Source: Pseudomonas moorei (GTDB lineage Bacteria; Pseudomonadota; Gammaproteobacteria; Pseudomonadales; Pseudomonadaceae). Taken from it: a stretch of 64,000 nt of DNA. Made by a program: the position numbers and the translations under genes. Where the stretch lies: NCBI RefSeq assembly GCF_008801475.1, contig NZ_VZPP01000001.1, forward strand, positions 62,001-126,000, in the 5' to 3' direction. Of this stretch, positions 37,069 through 51,801 are shown in pieces (the stretch's first letter is position 1; every line of letters starts with the position of its first letter). Below the pieces are notes generated by a model. The model did no database searches, had not been told where the DNA came from, and saw only the letters and a program-made list of their open reading frames with translations.

Positions 37069-40000
37069 ATGCCCATCTCACCCTCTCGTTCATCACTGTC
37101 GAAATCGCTGCGGCCTGGGAAAAGCAGCATCCACAGCGAATTAATCAGTCAAATGACGCCCGGCTGGCTGATCGATGCCGTGCCGGCAAGAAGGACCGCA
37201 ATAAAGGAGGCTGGCACGCAGCCACCCAATTGGTATCTGGGGGCCTCCCTCGAACAACAACGGGCGCTGGCAGAGAGCTATAAACGAAGTTTTGCCGCGC
37301 AGACCGTGCTGGACAAGGCGATGTCGACGTTACAAGACATCGACACCTTTGCCGAACCCCTACTGACCGAGGCGCTCAAGGATCGCTTCGGCGTAGAGGT
37401 CGACGTCCACAAGACGTTGTTGTGTCTGAGGCGACCTCTGGACATCGGCGTATTGGAGATCGAAATCTCTACCTTCGAGGTGTTGAAGCTTTCGTTGTTG
37501 CAGGCCGCGTTGCACAACTTCGAGGCATCCGAGTGTGAAGCGGGCGCTTTCCATGAGCAGTCAGGGTTCGTTGTCGAGACCGCCACCCCCGGCACATTCC
37601 AGGCTACCGCCCTTAGCCTGACGGTCAGCCAGTTTCTGTCGTTATGCCGCGATCTGGATATCGGCGCCCAATATCAAACCTATGTGAAAGCGTTTCTCCA
37701 TCAGACGGATACGCAAGCCGAAAAATCCCTGCGTCGCAACTTCATCACCAGCCAGAAAGCGGCGTTGAGGGCTGCCGCTGAACAGGCCTTGTTGAAAAAG
37801 GACATCGAACCCGACGACTACACAATGATCCTCTCGGTCATCGACGGTGAGGTCCACCCTCGTCTGGGTGATAAACAGGTGTGGTTTCGCGACCTGATGT
37901 TGATGAAGCGCAGAATGACCGGCTGCGTCGTGTTCAGTATCAGCGAACAGTATCGCTATACCGACGAGTTCATCGTCTACATCCCCCACGATCCCGTGCA
38001 ACCGCTCAGGCGTTGCAGTACCGCGCAATTGCGTGAGGCATTCAAGCAGCAGTTCACGGCCCGCGATGCGACGCGGCCGGCGAGTGAGCCTACGGACTAC
38101 CAACGCTTTTTCAGCCAGTTCGTGGCCTACGCTGACCGTCCTTACTACTTCAGCCAGTTCACCCGCAAGGCAGCGGGGGCCGCGACCGACCCGTTGCACT
38201 CCATCTGGGTGAAGGTCGCGCGGGTGGTTCCGCCATTTTCCACCATCGCCGGCATCAAGGAGTTGCCTCCCGAGCAACCGTTTGATCGGGAACCGGTCGA
38301 GGATCCCTACCTCGATCCCGTTGGCACTACCCGGGAAGGGGTAGCGGGCATCTGGTCCGCTAACACCGACCTGTGGAGTTATCTCTACGAACAAAACCGC
38401 GCCAAAGTCATCGCCGATGCGCGCAGTCATGCGGTCCCCACGGCGGATGTCGATGCGAAGGCGCGGGCGGAAAAACTCAATCATCTGCTGCAGTTCGGCA
38501 TGCTGGGCTTGAACATGGTGTCGATGTTCGTACCGGTGCTGGGCGAGGTCATGTTGACGGTGATGGCTGGGCAACTGCTGTACGAATCGTTCGAGGGCGT
38601 GATCGAGTGGAGCGAGGGCGATCGCGTTGCGGCCAAGGCGCATTTGATTGAGGTGGCGGAAAACCTGGCGCTGATTGGCGTGATGGCGGGCGCGGGCCAA
38701 GGTGTGGCCCGGCTGGGCGCCGTTAAACCAGAGCCTGTGATTGAGCATCTTGAACAAGTCCGGCGCCCCGACGGCAAGACCCGCTTATGGAAGCCCGACC
38801 TGAGTGCCTACGAATGCGACGTGGTGCTTGATCATGACGCCGGCCCGGACGCCCTTGGTCTGTATCGGCTGAACGGCCGGACCTTCATCCGTCAGGCGGG
38901 TAAAACCTACGAGACAACCTTTGAGCCGACGCTGAAACAATGGCGAATCAAGCATCCAGCCGATGCACAGGCCTGGCAGCCGATACTGGAACATAACGGG
39001 CACGGTGCCTGGCGCCATACGATGGAGCGCCCCCTCGATTGGGATCGCCTGACCCTGTTGCGGCGCATGGGTCACACCACCGAGGACCTGACCGACGAAC
39101 AGTTGCTCAAGATCGCCGATGCCAGCGGTGTCGACGACAATGCCTTGCGCAAGATGCACCTGGATCATCTGCCTCCGCCGCCTGAGTGGACGGAGGCGCT
39201 TCGACTGTTCGTCGCCGATCCGGGAGCGCCCGGCACGGTGGCGGAACCGGTGGCGAAGTTGCAGCGAGCTTGCCCTGGACTCGGCGAGTCCGCAGCGAAA
39301 CGCGTGCTCGCGGATGCCAGTGCCGAGGAGCTGGCTCGCTGGCAAACAACGGGACGAGCTCCCTTGAACATGCTGGAGCAAGCCCGTTGGTATGTACAAC
39401 AGGGGCGTGTCAGTGCTGCCTTTGCCGGTCTGCACCTGGAGAGCATGGCATCGGCCGACACACAATGGCTGGCGCTGCACTCGCTGGAAAAGCTGCCGGG
39501 CTGGTCTGGGGAGGTGCGCCTGGAAATACGTGATGGCCACGTTGACGGGCCGCTCATCGATGGAATTGGTAGCCAGACGGCTGCGAGTCGCAAGTATCTG
39601 GTCAAGAAAGGGCCGGCCTACCAGGCGTTTGACGAACGAGGCGAAGAACTCAACGGAATACCCCGCGATGGCGACAGTTTTTATGCCTCTATCCTGCATG
39701 CGTTGCCGGATGAAGCCCGACAGGCGCTGGGCATGCCGCATGTGGGGCAGGGCGCTGATCTGCGCATGACCATCGTCCGCTACGCCACGGAGCATCGAGT
39801 TGAACTGGCCCGCCTGCTGGAGCAGCGCAGCGGCAGGAACCGGGCGTTCAAACCGCCGGTCCGAATCAATGAACGCCAGTTGGGGTATTACGCCAGCGGT
39901 CGCGGACAGGGCGTCAATCCTTCGCTGACGACGCGGGTGCAGGATGTTTATCCGGCACTGACGGATCAACAAGCCAACGGGTTCATCCTGGAGCAGTTAC

Positions 40001-43000
40001 GGGCGGGGAAATCCGACGCGCAGATCTACAGCCTGCTGCAGGCGCGGGCACGTGAGTGGGAGCAGCTTCAGTCGACGCTCGATCAGTGGGTCGCAGTGGG
40101 GACTGAGCAATCCGCCCTGCATTCGATGCTGGGGGGCAAGGCTGCCGTCGCACGCAACATCAAGCAATGCTGGCGCAACTCGCCACTGGCCGCCCAGCAC
40201 CCCGGTTTCAGTACCCTTGAACTGGTTTGCGATGATCCGCTTCCGCCCTTGTCGGCGGACTTTTCACACGTCACCGATCTGCATATCCGTGGGCAGTGGG
40301 TTACGGATGCTGTTGTAGAGGCGCTGTCAGGACGGTTCCCCCGGCTGAAAAACCTCAGGATCAATGCCACAGGAAACAGCTTCAGCAATGTACCCGAGTC
40401 TTTGGGCTCATTGCAGGAGCTCACGGGGTTGAGCCTGTATTCGACGGCTCCCTACGCGGCGGACATGCCGGCGAGGCTGAGTGCCTTGACCAGGCTTGAA
40501 GAGCTCAGTGTGTATTCAACCTGGGGCGTTCCGTTGGCCTTGGACGTCAGCCCGCTACGCCGCCTGCGCATGCTCGATGTGCTGGCGCCTAACATGGATC
40601 AGTGGCCTGCCGGTGTTCTTGAGCTGCCTCACCTTGAACGTCTGAATCTTCGAGGCACCGCCATCAGAACATTGCCCGACGGCCTCTTCGAGGGGCATGA
40701 ACGGCTGTGGTCCGGCCTGTCCCTGGACTGGTCGAATTTCTCTCGCGAAAACTTAGCGCCCGCTTATGAGTACGTCAAGAACCATCCACAGCACCTGATC
40801 GATCTGGACGAGATGGTCCGGGGCTATTGCAGGACTGAATTGAGGCGTCTGGGCGATGGTCTCGGCAGGTCATCCGAAGATATGTTCAGCCAGTTTCTCA
40901 ATCAATGGCCGCACGCGCAGGCGAGATTCGAGGCGATCGAGGCCATGAGCGAGCAATACCAGGTGCTTGACCGGCAACTCAACGATTGGACCCTGCGTTC
41001 GATGGAGGCGGGCCTGGACGTCCATGAGGTGGTCGAGCGAACGATGGCAACGGTCTCAATCAGAGCCTGCTGGCGTAACGGCGCATTCAATCGCTATGGC
41101 GCCGCCGCCGAGGCTTCGGTGCTGGATCTGTCGAATCTGGAACTGAGCGGGTTTCCCGAACTGCCGGAGGGGGCATTCCCGCAGGTCCAGACGATGTACC
41201 TGAATGGCGCCCAAGCCACTGCCGAAAAGGTGCGTGGCTTTGTGCGCGTGTTCAGCGAGCTGCAAAGACTCGACCTGCGTGGCAGCGGATTGACCGACGT
41301 GCCGGTTGCGCCAGGCGATCTGGCGAAGTTGACCCGACTGGATCTTTCCGGCAACCGGATCGTCGTCACCCCTGCGGTGCAACAGGGATTCGAGGGTATG
41401 CCCTCGCTTCAATACCTGGACATGAGCGACAACCCGCTGCATACGCTGGATGTCAGCGCCATGGGTCAGCTCAAGGCGGTGAATCTGCGGGCGACGGATC
41501 TAAAGGAGTGGCCGACCGGTGCGCAAGATCTGCCGCACCTGACATGGCTGGATTTACGCGACAGCAAGATCGCCTCGCTGCCGGAAGCGGTGCTGCAAGG
41601 TGATAGCGTGCTCAAAATCAACCTCGATGGCGCACCGCTGAATCAGCAAGCGAAGGCCGCGCTCAAAGCCGCCCGAGCGCGACTGGAGATTGCCAAAGGC
41701 CTGCCCGCAGGTGCTTTGGAAAGGTTCGCCCGGGAGGCGATACCCACGACGTTCCCTCCCGCCGAGAGCGGCTTCTCGATAGCAGGCGACCTGTTGCCGC
41801 TGCCCGAAATGCCGGCGGCAGACGTTGTGCCTAATGCCCGGCGCCTGCAACGGCTGCGACCGAGCCTCGCGGAGGCTGAAGCCACCCAAGTGATCGAGCG
41901 GATGCGCGCGAACGGTGCCAGCGACGTGCAGATTCGACAGCGCATCGATCATTGGGAGCAGGCACATGCCGCGTTGACGCGTCGGTTGAATGATTGGCTG
42001 TACACCCGGGAGTCCCGTGGCCCGAGTTGGGTGATTTCCTCTCGCAGCCGCAGGTTGGGTGCCTTGCGCATTCTCGAATGCTGGGGCGAGGGCCTGATAG
42101 CCAGTGACGGCGGTGCCACCTCTGTTCTGAGTCTCAATGGCCTGCAATTGGGCGATCTCCCTGAGCTACCGGTGGACTTGCCCCATGTGGCCAGTTTGAT
42201 CCTGACCGGGACGAGGCTTTCCGCCCAAGGCTCCAACGGCTTCCTCAAGGCTTTTACCCGGCTGGAAACCCTGGAACTCAACGGTAATGACCTGGACGTG
42301 GTGCCCGAGCCGGTCCAGTCCATGGTCACGCTCGAACGCCTGACGGCGTCCGCCAACCGGTTGCGTGACACCGAGTCGCTGTTTTCCTCATTGAGCCATC
42401 TGGAACGCTTGCGCTGGCTGGACCTGAGCTACAACGAACTGGATACCTTCGATGTCTCGTATTTTTCGCAACTTGAGGCCCTTGACCTGCGCAACAACAA
42501 TTTGACCGAGTGGCCCGACGGCGTGCTGGACGCCGATCACCTCGGGATCCTGAACCTCAGTGGCAACGACATCACGTCGATTCCTGAGCAGGCGCTGGAT
42601 GGCAGCCATGAAACGCTGATCGCCGGCACCGATCTGAGCGATAACTACAACCTGTTGCCGGAAAGTCTCGATCGACTCAGAAGTTACCGCGAGGCTGGCG
42701 TCCATGACACGGTGTTGGGCATTTCCCGTTCGGACCTGGACGAAATGATCGATGATGCTGCCGGTCAAGGCGAGGAGTCGGGTGAAAGCGTCGAGCCGGA
42801 TGAGGAACTGCCGGATGAACAGCCCGACGCTGAACAAAGCAAGCCCTGGTTGTCCAGCGCCGCCCCCGAGGATCTGGCCGGCAAAACGCGGATCTGGAAT
42901 CAGCTCGCGGCCGAGCCGGATAATGCGGCGTTCTTTCATTTGCTATCAAGATTGCAGGACACGCGGGAATTCCAGGTGGCGAACGCTGACTTGACCCGTC

Positions 43001-43698
43001 GGGTGTGGACTGTCCTTGAAGCCGCCGCGAGTAATGCCGAGCTCAGAGAAGTTCTGTTCGCCAGTTCCAATACCCATGGCACCTGTGTCGACGGTCGAAT
43101 CCTCACCTTCAGTGCGCTGGAAAGCACGATGTTCACCCACAACGCCTTGCTCGACATTCCTGTCGGGCGTGCGGGGGCGAAAGGTCGGGCGCTGTTGAAC
43201 CTGTCCAGGCAACTGTTCCGGCTGGACAAGGTCGATGACCTGGCGAGCAAGGCCGCTGTCCATGCCGGCCAGGACCAGGCAGAGGTGCGCCTGGGTTATC
43301 GAATCGGATTGACGCGGGGATGGAGCGACGGACTGGACTTGCCCGGGCAGCCGAGACACATGACCTACGCCTCAGGCGTATCGCCTCAACAACTGGCGGA
43401 TGCTCGCACTACGGTCATGAATGCCGAGCGATCCGATGCGTTCTACGAAGACCTTATCCAGCGCGATTACTGGCTGAGCTACTTGCGCGAGACATACCCT
43501 GAGGAGGTGAGGAAAATCGACGAGGCGGCTACGGCGCCAGAGGAGGGTAAGGCGGTTGATGATGAGGCGCTGATAAGCCAGCTGTTCGACCTGGCTGCTA
43601 CCCGCAATGCCAAGCTGATCGAGCTGTCTCGAAAAGAAGTCGAAGCGATTGAGCATTCGTCGGTCGCCGAGCCAAAACCGGGACCTTCCAACAGTTAG
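37069..43698 (+). CDS. Giant LRR effector with NEL-type E3 ubiquitin ligase domain
   Basis: This 2209-aa protein has the features of a eukaryote-targeting effector. The N-terminal region (about 1-520) resembles the DUF6543 dermonecrotic-toxin domain, with a hydrophobic stretch near 477-512. Three blocks of leucine-rich repeats follow at about 1063-1213, 1348-1524 and 1683-1864 (for example TRLDLSGNRIVVTP, LRWLDLSYNELDTFD). The NEL domain starts near 1924 (KPWLSSAAPEDL). Its catalytic Cys2006 lies in TCVDGRILTFSALE, matching the CxD motif of IpaH/SspH ligases. In that family the LRR binds the target and restrains ligase activity. GGAG lies eight bases before ATG. No signal peptide or secretion genes are visible, so the delivery route is unknown. 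A strong terminator follows. Confidence 0.88.
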   Translation: MPISPSRSSLSKSLRPGKSSIHSELISQMTPGWLIDAVPARRTAIKEAGTQPPNWYLGASLEQQRALAESYKRSFAAQTVLDKAMSTLQDIDTFAEPLLTEALKDRFGVEVDVHKTLLCLRRPLDIGVLEIEISTFEVLKLSLLQAALHNFEASECEAGAFHEQSGFVVETATPGTFQATALSLTVSQFLSLCRDLDIGAQYQTYVKAFLHQTDTQAEKSLRRNFITSQKAALRAAAEQALLKKDIEPDDYTMILSVIDGEVHPRLGDKQVWFRDLMLMKRRMTGCVVFSISEQYRYTDEFIVYIPHDPVQPLRRCSTAQLREAFKQQFTARDATRPASEPTDYQRFFSQFVAYADRPYYFSQFTRKAAGAATDPLHSIWVKVARVVPPFSTIAGIKELPPEQPFDREPVEDPYLDPVGTTREGVAGIWSANTDLWSYLYEQNRAKVIADARSHAVPTADVDAKARAEKLNHLLQFGMLGLNMVSMFVPVLGEVMLTVMAGQLLYESFEGVIEWSEGDRVAAKAHLIEVAENLALIGVMAGAGQGVARLGAVKPEPVIEHLEQVRRPDGKTRLWKPDLSAYECDVVLDHDAGPDALGLYRLNGRTFIRQAGKTYETTFEPTLKQWRIKHPADAQAWQPILEHNGHGAWRHTMERPLDWDRLTLLRRMGHTTEDLTDEQLLKIADASGVDDNALRKMHLDHLPPPPEWTEALRLFVADPGAPGTVAEPVAKLQRACPGLGESAAKRVLADASAEELARWQTTGRAPLNMLEQARWYVQQGRVSAAFAGLHLESMASADTQWLALHSLEKLPGWSGEVRLEIRDGHVDGPLIDGIGSQTAASRKYLVKKGPAYQAFDERGEELNGIPRDGDSFYASILHALPDEARQALGMPHVGQGADLRMTIVRYATEHRVELARLLEQRSGRNRAFKPPVRINERQLGYYASGRGQGVNPSLTTRVQDVYPALTDQQANGFILEQLRAGKSDAQIYSLLQARAREWEQLQSTLDQWVAVGTEQSALHSMLGGKAAVARNIKQCWRNSPLAAQHPGFSTLELVCDDPLPPLSADFSHVTDLHIRGQWVTDAVVEALSGRFPRLKNLRINATGNSFSNVPESLGSLQELTGLSLYSTAPYAADMPARLSALTRLEELSVYSTWGVPLALDVSPLRRLRMLDVLAPNMDQWPAGVLELPHLERLNLRGTAIRTLPDGLFEGHERLWSGLSLDWSNFSRENLAPAYEYVKNHPQHLIDLDEMVRGYCRTELRRLGDGLGRSSEDMFSQFLNQWPHAQARFEAIEAMSEQYQVLDRQLNDWTLRSMEAGLDVHEVVERTMATVSIRACWRNGAFNRYGAAAEASVLDLSNLELSGFPELPEGAFPQVQTMYLNGAQATAEKVRGFVRVFSELQRLDLRGSGLTDVPVAPGDLAKLTRLDLSGNRIVVTPAVQQGFEGMPSLQYLDMSDNPLHTLDVSAMGQLKAVNLRATDLKEWPTGAQDLPHLTWLDLRDSKIASLPEAVLQGDSVLKINLDGAPLNQQAKAALKAARARLEIAKGLPAGALERFAREAIPTTFPPAESGFSIAGDLLPLPEMPAADVVPNARRLQRLRPSLAEAEATQVIERMRANGASDVQIRQRIDHWEQAHAALTRRLNDWLYTRESRGPSWVISSRSRRLGALRILECWGEGLIASDGGATSVLSLNGLQLGDLPELPVDLPHVASLILTGTRLSAQGSNGFLKAFTRLETLELNGNDLDVVPEPVQSMVTLERLTASANRLRDTESLFSSLSHLERLRWLDLSYNELDTFDVSYFSQLEALDLRNNNLTEWPDGVLDADHLGILNLSGNDITSIPEQALDGSHETLIAGTDLSDNYNLLPESLDRLRSYREAGVHDTVLGISRSDLDEMIDDAAGQGEESGESVEPDEELPDEQPDAEQSKPWLSSAAPEDLAGKTRIWNQLAAEPDNAAFFHLLSRLQDTREFQVANADLTRRVWTVLEAAASNAELREVLFASSNTHGTCVDGRILTFSALESTMFTHNALLDIPVGRAGAKGRALLNLSRQLFRLDKVDDLASKAAVHAGQDQAEVRLGYRIGLTRGWSDGLDLPGQPRHMTYASGVSPQQLADARTTVMNAERSDAFYEDLIQRDYWLSYLRETYPEEVRKIDEAATAPEEGKAVDDEALISQLFDLAATRNAKLIELSRKEVEAIEHSSVAEPKPGPSNS

Positions 43699-43712
43699 GT
43701 GATTGTGCCGAT

Positions 43713-43756
43713 AAAGCCTCGCGGTGCCGTTTCTTCCGGCACCGCGAGGCTTTTTT
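43713..43756. terminator. Bidirectional intrinsic terminator
   Basis: AAAGCCTCGCGGTGCCG pairs perfectly with CGGCACCGCGAGGCTTT (17-bp stem, 7-base loop), with TTT beyond the stem on the plus strand and AAA before it serving the minus strand. It sits between the convergent NEL effector and metH genes. Confidence 0.93.
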
Positions 43757-43766
43757 CATGGGCGCT

Positions 43767-47477
<3,711 letters not shown>

Positions 47478-47573
47478 TTGGACTACTCGGTAAGGCCATG
47501 ACGAAGGCCCGGGATAATAGCAAACCTGTGCGCTTTTGGAGCATATCCGGATTTAACGTGAATATCGCTCATG

Positions 47574-47600
47574 TTGACAGGGCGGCCGGCCCGGTAGAAT
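47574..47600 (+). promoter_or_regulatory. Candidate sigma-70 promoter of cti
   Basis: TTGACA (47574-47579) and TAGAAT (47595-47600) lie 33 bp upstream of the cti start. The 15-bp spacer is short of the usual 17, so the promoter may be weak or regulated. Confidence 0.5.
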
Positions 47601-47632
47601 CGCGGCGTTTTTTAACGATCGGGACCAGGGAC

Positions 47633-49930
47633 ATGTCGTATCGCGTCGTCATCAGCATTGCGTTGCTGTTTATAAGCTGGGGCGCCGTAGCGCAAAGTCC
47701 CGCTGTTTCTACGGGCATTTCCTACACTCGCGACATTCAACCGATCTTCACTGAAAAGTGCGTGGCCTGCCACGCCTGCTATGACTCTCCCTGCCAGCTC
47801 AACCTGGCCAGCGGCGAGGGCGCCGCTCGCGGTGCGAACAAATCCCTGGTCTATGACGGTAATCGCAGTCAGGCCGCCGCCCCGACCCGGTTGTTTTATG
47901 ACGCCTTCGGCAAACGTGCCTGGCAGCAAAAGGGCTTCTATTCGGTACTTGACGCCCAGGGCAGTCAGGCCGCGCTGATGGCGCGGATGCTCGAATTGGG
48001 CCATCAGGCGCCCATGCAGCCCTATGCCAGGTTGCCCGACGACATTGTCCTTGGGCTGAACCGGGAAAACATGTGTGCCATGCCGGCGGAGTTCGATGGC
48101 TATGCCGGCTCCCACCCGAAACAGGGCATGCCGCTGGCCGTTACCGGCCTGACCGATCAGCAATATCAGACCTTGCAACGCTGGCTCGCCTCCGGCGCGC
48201 CCATCGATGAGCAAGGCCTGGAGCCCAGCGCGAATGAGGCCATACAGGTGGTGCAGTGGGAGAACCTGCTCAATGCGCCGGGTGCACGGCAAAGCCTGGT
48301 GGGGCGCTGGTTGTTCGAGCACTGGTTTCTTGCGCACCTCTATTTCAAGGACGGCGAACCCGGGCATTTCTTCCAGTGGGTGCGTTCACGCACGCCAAGC
48401 GGCCAGCCTATCGACCTGATCAATACCCGCCGACCGAATGACGATCCCGGCAGTCAGTTCTATTACCGCCTGTGGCCGGTGCAGGGCGTGATCGTGCACA
48501 AGACCCACATCACCTATCCGCTGAGTGCGGCGAAGATGGCGCGCATAAAGAGCCTGTTCTACAACGGCAACTGGCAGGTCAACGCGCTACCGGGCTACGG
48601 GCCGGAACGCCGGGCCAATCCGTTTACCACGTTCGAAGCCATCCCGGCTCAGGCGCGTTATCAGTTCATGCTCGATAACGCCGAGTATTTCGTACGCACC
48701 TTTATTCGCGGTCCGGTCTGCCGGGGCCAGATTGCCACGGATGTGATTCGCGATAATTTCTGGGCATTGTTCCAGGCTCCGGAACACGACCTCTACATCA
48801 CCGACCCTAACTACCGCGGCCAGGCGACGCCTTTGTTGGCAATGCCGGGGCAGAACGACGACGTGGGCAGCGTCCTGAGCCTTTGGCACGACTACCGCGA
48901 CAAGCGCAACGAGTACGAAGCCCTGCGCCGGGAAAGCTACGCCGAACTGCCGCCGCCGAGTTGGTCGAGCCTGTGGGCCGGTAATGACAACGCGTTGTTG
49001 AGCATCTTTCGCCATTTCGACAGTGCTTCGGTGACCAAGGGCCTGATCGGTGACGTGCCGCAAACCATCTGGCTGTTCGACTTCCCGTTGCTGGAGCGCA
49101 CGTACTATCAGTTGGCGGTGAATTTCGACGTGTTCGGCAACGTCTCGCATCAAGCCCAGACGCGCCTGTATTTCGACCTGATTCGCAATGGCGCCGAGCA
49201 GAACTTCCTGCGCCTGATGCCGGCCAATTCACGCGACCGTTACCTGGATGACTGGTACCAGAGCAGTGGCAAATTCAAGATGTGGCTGGATTACGAATCG
49301 ATCGACGACGACACGCCGACGGCGCTGAAACTCGATCTAGATGACCCCAAGCGCGATTTCGCCATGCAGTTGCTGGCGCGCTATGGTGAGCTCAACGCCA
49401 ATCCGGACCCGATCAATCGCTGTGACGGTGCCTACTGCTCGCGACCCAACATCGACCCGGACCTGCAAGGCGCCGAACAGGCCTTGAGTCGCCTGGCTTC
49501 ACGCCCGGCGGCCGGACTCAAGGTCATCGACCAATTGCCCGAAGCGACCATGTTGCGCGTCGAGGCCGCGAGCGGCCAGCGTGTGGTCTACAGCCTGCTG
49601 CGCAACCGCGCGCACAGCAACGTGGCGTTCCTGCTGGGCGAGTCGCTGCGCTATCAGCCGGGGCTCGACACGCTCACCATTTATCCGGGGGTCATGAGCA
49701 GCTACCCGAACTTCATGTTCAACATTCCCGCCGAGCAAGTCCCGGCCTTTGTCGACGCCATGGAAAACGCCAGGGACGCCGACAGCTTCGAGAAGATTGT
49801 CGAGCGCTGGGGTGTAAGGCGCAGTCACCCGCAGTTCTGGGAGTACTTCCATGACCTGAGCCGCTACATCCACGAAACCGATCCGGTGGAAGAGGGCGTG
49901 CTGGACATGAACCGCTACGAGAACCTTTGA
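47633..49930 (+). CDS. cti: Fatty acid cis/trans isomerase
   Basis: This 765-aa periplasmic enzyme converts cis to trans unsaturated fatty acids in membrane phospholipids, a fast response to solvents and heat known from Pseudomonas and Vibrio. It has an N-terminal signal peptide (VVISIALLFISWGAVAQ) and a cytochrome c-type heme site CVACH at residues 43-47. ATG 47633 gives the usual length; the longer frame from 47498 would overlap the promoter. It is divergent from metH. Confidence 0.95.
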   Translation: MSYRVVISIALLFISWGAVAQSPAVSTGISYTRDIQPIFTEKCVACHACYDSPCQLNLASGEGAARGANKSLVYDGNRSQAAAPTRLFYDAFGKRAWQQKGFYSVLDAQGSQAALMARMLELGHQAPMQPYARLPDDIVLGLNRENMCAMPAEFDGYAGSHPKQGMPLAVTGLTDQQYQTLQRWLASGAPIDEQGLEPSANEAIQVVQWENLLNAPGARQSLVGRWLFEHWFLAHLYFKDGEPGHFFQWVRSRTPSGQPIDLINTRRPNDDPGSQFYYRLWPVQGVIVHKTHITYPLSAAKMARIKSLFYNGNWQVNALPGYGPERRANPFTTFEAIPAQARYQFMLDNAEYFVRTFIRGPVCRGQIATDVIRDNFWALFQAPEHDLYITDPNYRGQATPLLAMPGQNDDVGSVLSLWHDYRDKRNEYEALRRESYAELPPPSWSSLWAGNDNALLSIFRHFDSASVTKGLIGDVPQTIWLFDFPLLERTYYQLAVNFDVFGNVSHQAQTRLYFDLIRNGAEQNFLRLMPANSRDRYLDDWYQSSGKFKMWLDYESIDDDTPTALKLDLDDPKRDFAMQLLARYGELNANPDPINRCDGAYCSRPNIDPDLQGAEQALSRLASRPAAGLKVIDQLPEATMLRVEAASGQRVVYSLLRNRAHSNVAFLLGESLRYQPGLDTLTIYPGVMSSYPNFMFNIPAEQVPAFVDAMENARDADSFEKIVERWGVRRSHPQFWEYFHDLSRYIHETDPVEEGVLDMNRYENL

Positions 49931-50160
49931 TCGACCTTTGACACGATGGGCCGATGCCGGACGCTATAGACGCCGTGTCGAAATCCTTTCCCGAGCGCAA
50001 CAGACTGTACCTATGTGATGTTCGCGGCTTGTGCCGCCATCATCGGGCCAGGATCATGGCTAAGCTACGAATGGGTGGAAAAATGCAGCTATCGGTGGCT
50101 TAAAGTATGGATTGACGGCGAACCGGAGAGCGAGGCAGCTTCGGTTCTTTCCCGACAAAA

Positions 50161-50809
<649 letters not shown>

Positions 50810-50835
50810 GGCGTTCGCTGCGAAAAAAACGGCGC

Positions 50836-50968
50836 TGTGGCGAGGGAGCTTGCTCCCGTTTGATGGCGTAGCCATCACAATACAGCCGATGCATTTTTCC
50901 GTGATGAATGCCTTGGCTGATGTTGGGACCGCTTCGCGGTCCAGCGGGAGCAAGCTCCCTCGCCACAA
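50836..50968. repeat. Long REPIN variant between nfuA and cobM
   Basis: The arms GTGGCGAGGGAGCTTGCTCC and GGAGCAAGCTCCCTCGCCAC are perfect inverse copies. The inner part includes a second hairpin (GGACCGCTTCGCGGTCC). The REP subtype (GAGGGAGCTTGCTCCC) differs from the GAGCGAGCTTGCTCGC type elsewhere in the window, so two REP families coexist here. It lies between convergent genes. Confidence 0.88.
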
Positions 50969-50973
50969 GTGCT

Positions 50974-51720
50974 TTAGGGGCGGTACAAATGCGCATGCCC
51001 GGCGCGATACAGCGACGACTCGCTGAAATGGTCACTGCCCAGCACCCGTCCCACCAGAATCAATGCCGTGCGCCGAAACCCTTTGGCCTGAACCTTCCCG
51101 GCAATGTCCTCAAGCGTTCCCACCACCCAGTCCTGATCCGGCCAGGTCGCCCGGTGAATCACCGCGATCGGACAGTCAGCGCCGTAATGTGGCAGTAATT
51201 CGGCCAGGATTTTTTCCAGATGATTGACCCCCAGATGAATCGCCATGGTTGCCCCATGTTGCGCCAGGCTGCCCAGTTCTTCGCCGGCCGGCATCACCGT
51301 TTTGTCGGCATAGCGGGTCAGGATTACGCTTTGTGAGACATCGGGCAGGGTCAGTTCCGCCCCCAAAAGCGCCGCGCAGGCCGCCGTAGCGGTGACCCCG
51401 GGAATGATTTCAAAGGCAATGCCAAGTTCGCGCAGGTAGCGAATCTGCTCACCGATCGCGCCGTAGAGGCTCGGGTCGCCGGAATGCACGCGCGCCACGT
51501 CTTGACCCTTGGCGTCGGCGGCCTTGATCAGGTCGATGATCTGTTCCAGGTGCAGTTCGGCGCTGTTGACCACCTGTTCGGCACAATGCCCTTGCAATAC
51601 AGCGGCGGGCACCAGCGAGCCGGCATAGATGATCACCGGGCAGCTGCGAATCAGTCGCTGGCCTTTGACGGTGATCAGCTCGGGGTCGCCTGGACCTGCG
51701 CCAATGAAGTAGACGGTCAT
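50974..51720 (-). CDS. cobM: Precorrin-4 C11-methyltransferase
   Basis: This 248-aa SAM-dependent methyltransferase of the corrin pathway has the N-terminal GAGPGDPELITVKG motif, RVHSGDPSLYGAIGEQ and PGVTATAACAALLGAELT, all typical of CobM/CbiF. It methylates precorrin-4 at C-11 in the aerobic route. It is the last gene of the riboswitch-controlled minus-strand unit, 81 bp after cobE. Confidence 0.94.
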   Translation of the reverse strand: MTVYFIGAGPGDPELITVKGQRLIRSCPVIIYAGSLVPAAVLQGHCAEQVVNSAELHLEQIIDLIKAADAKGQDVARVHSGDPSLYGAIGEQIRYLRELGIAFEIIPGVTATAACAALLGAELTLPDVSQSVILTRYADKTVMPAGEELGSLAQHGATMAIHLGVNHLEKILAELLPHYGADCPIAVIHRATWPDQDWVVGTLEDIAGKVQAKGFRRTALILVGRVLGSDHFSESSLYRAGHAHLYRP

Positions 51721-51801
51721 CGTCGATTCCTGTGGGAAAAGGGTCTGGGCAGGGTGCCAGATGAAGATTGCTCATGATTGAACGCGCGGATTATCGGGAT
51801 T

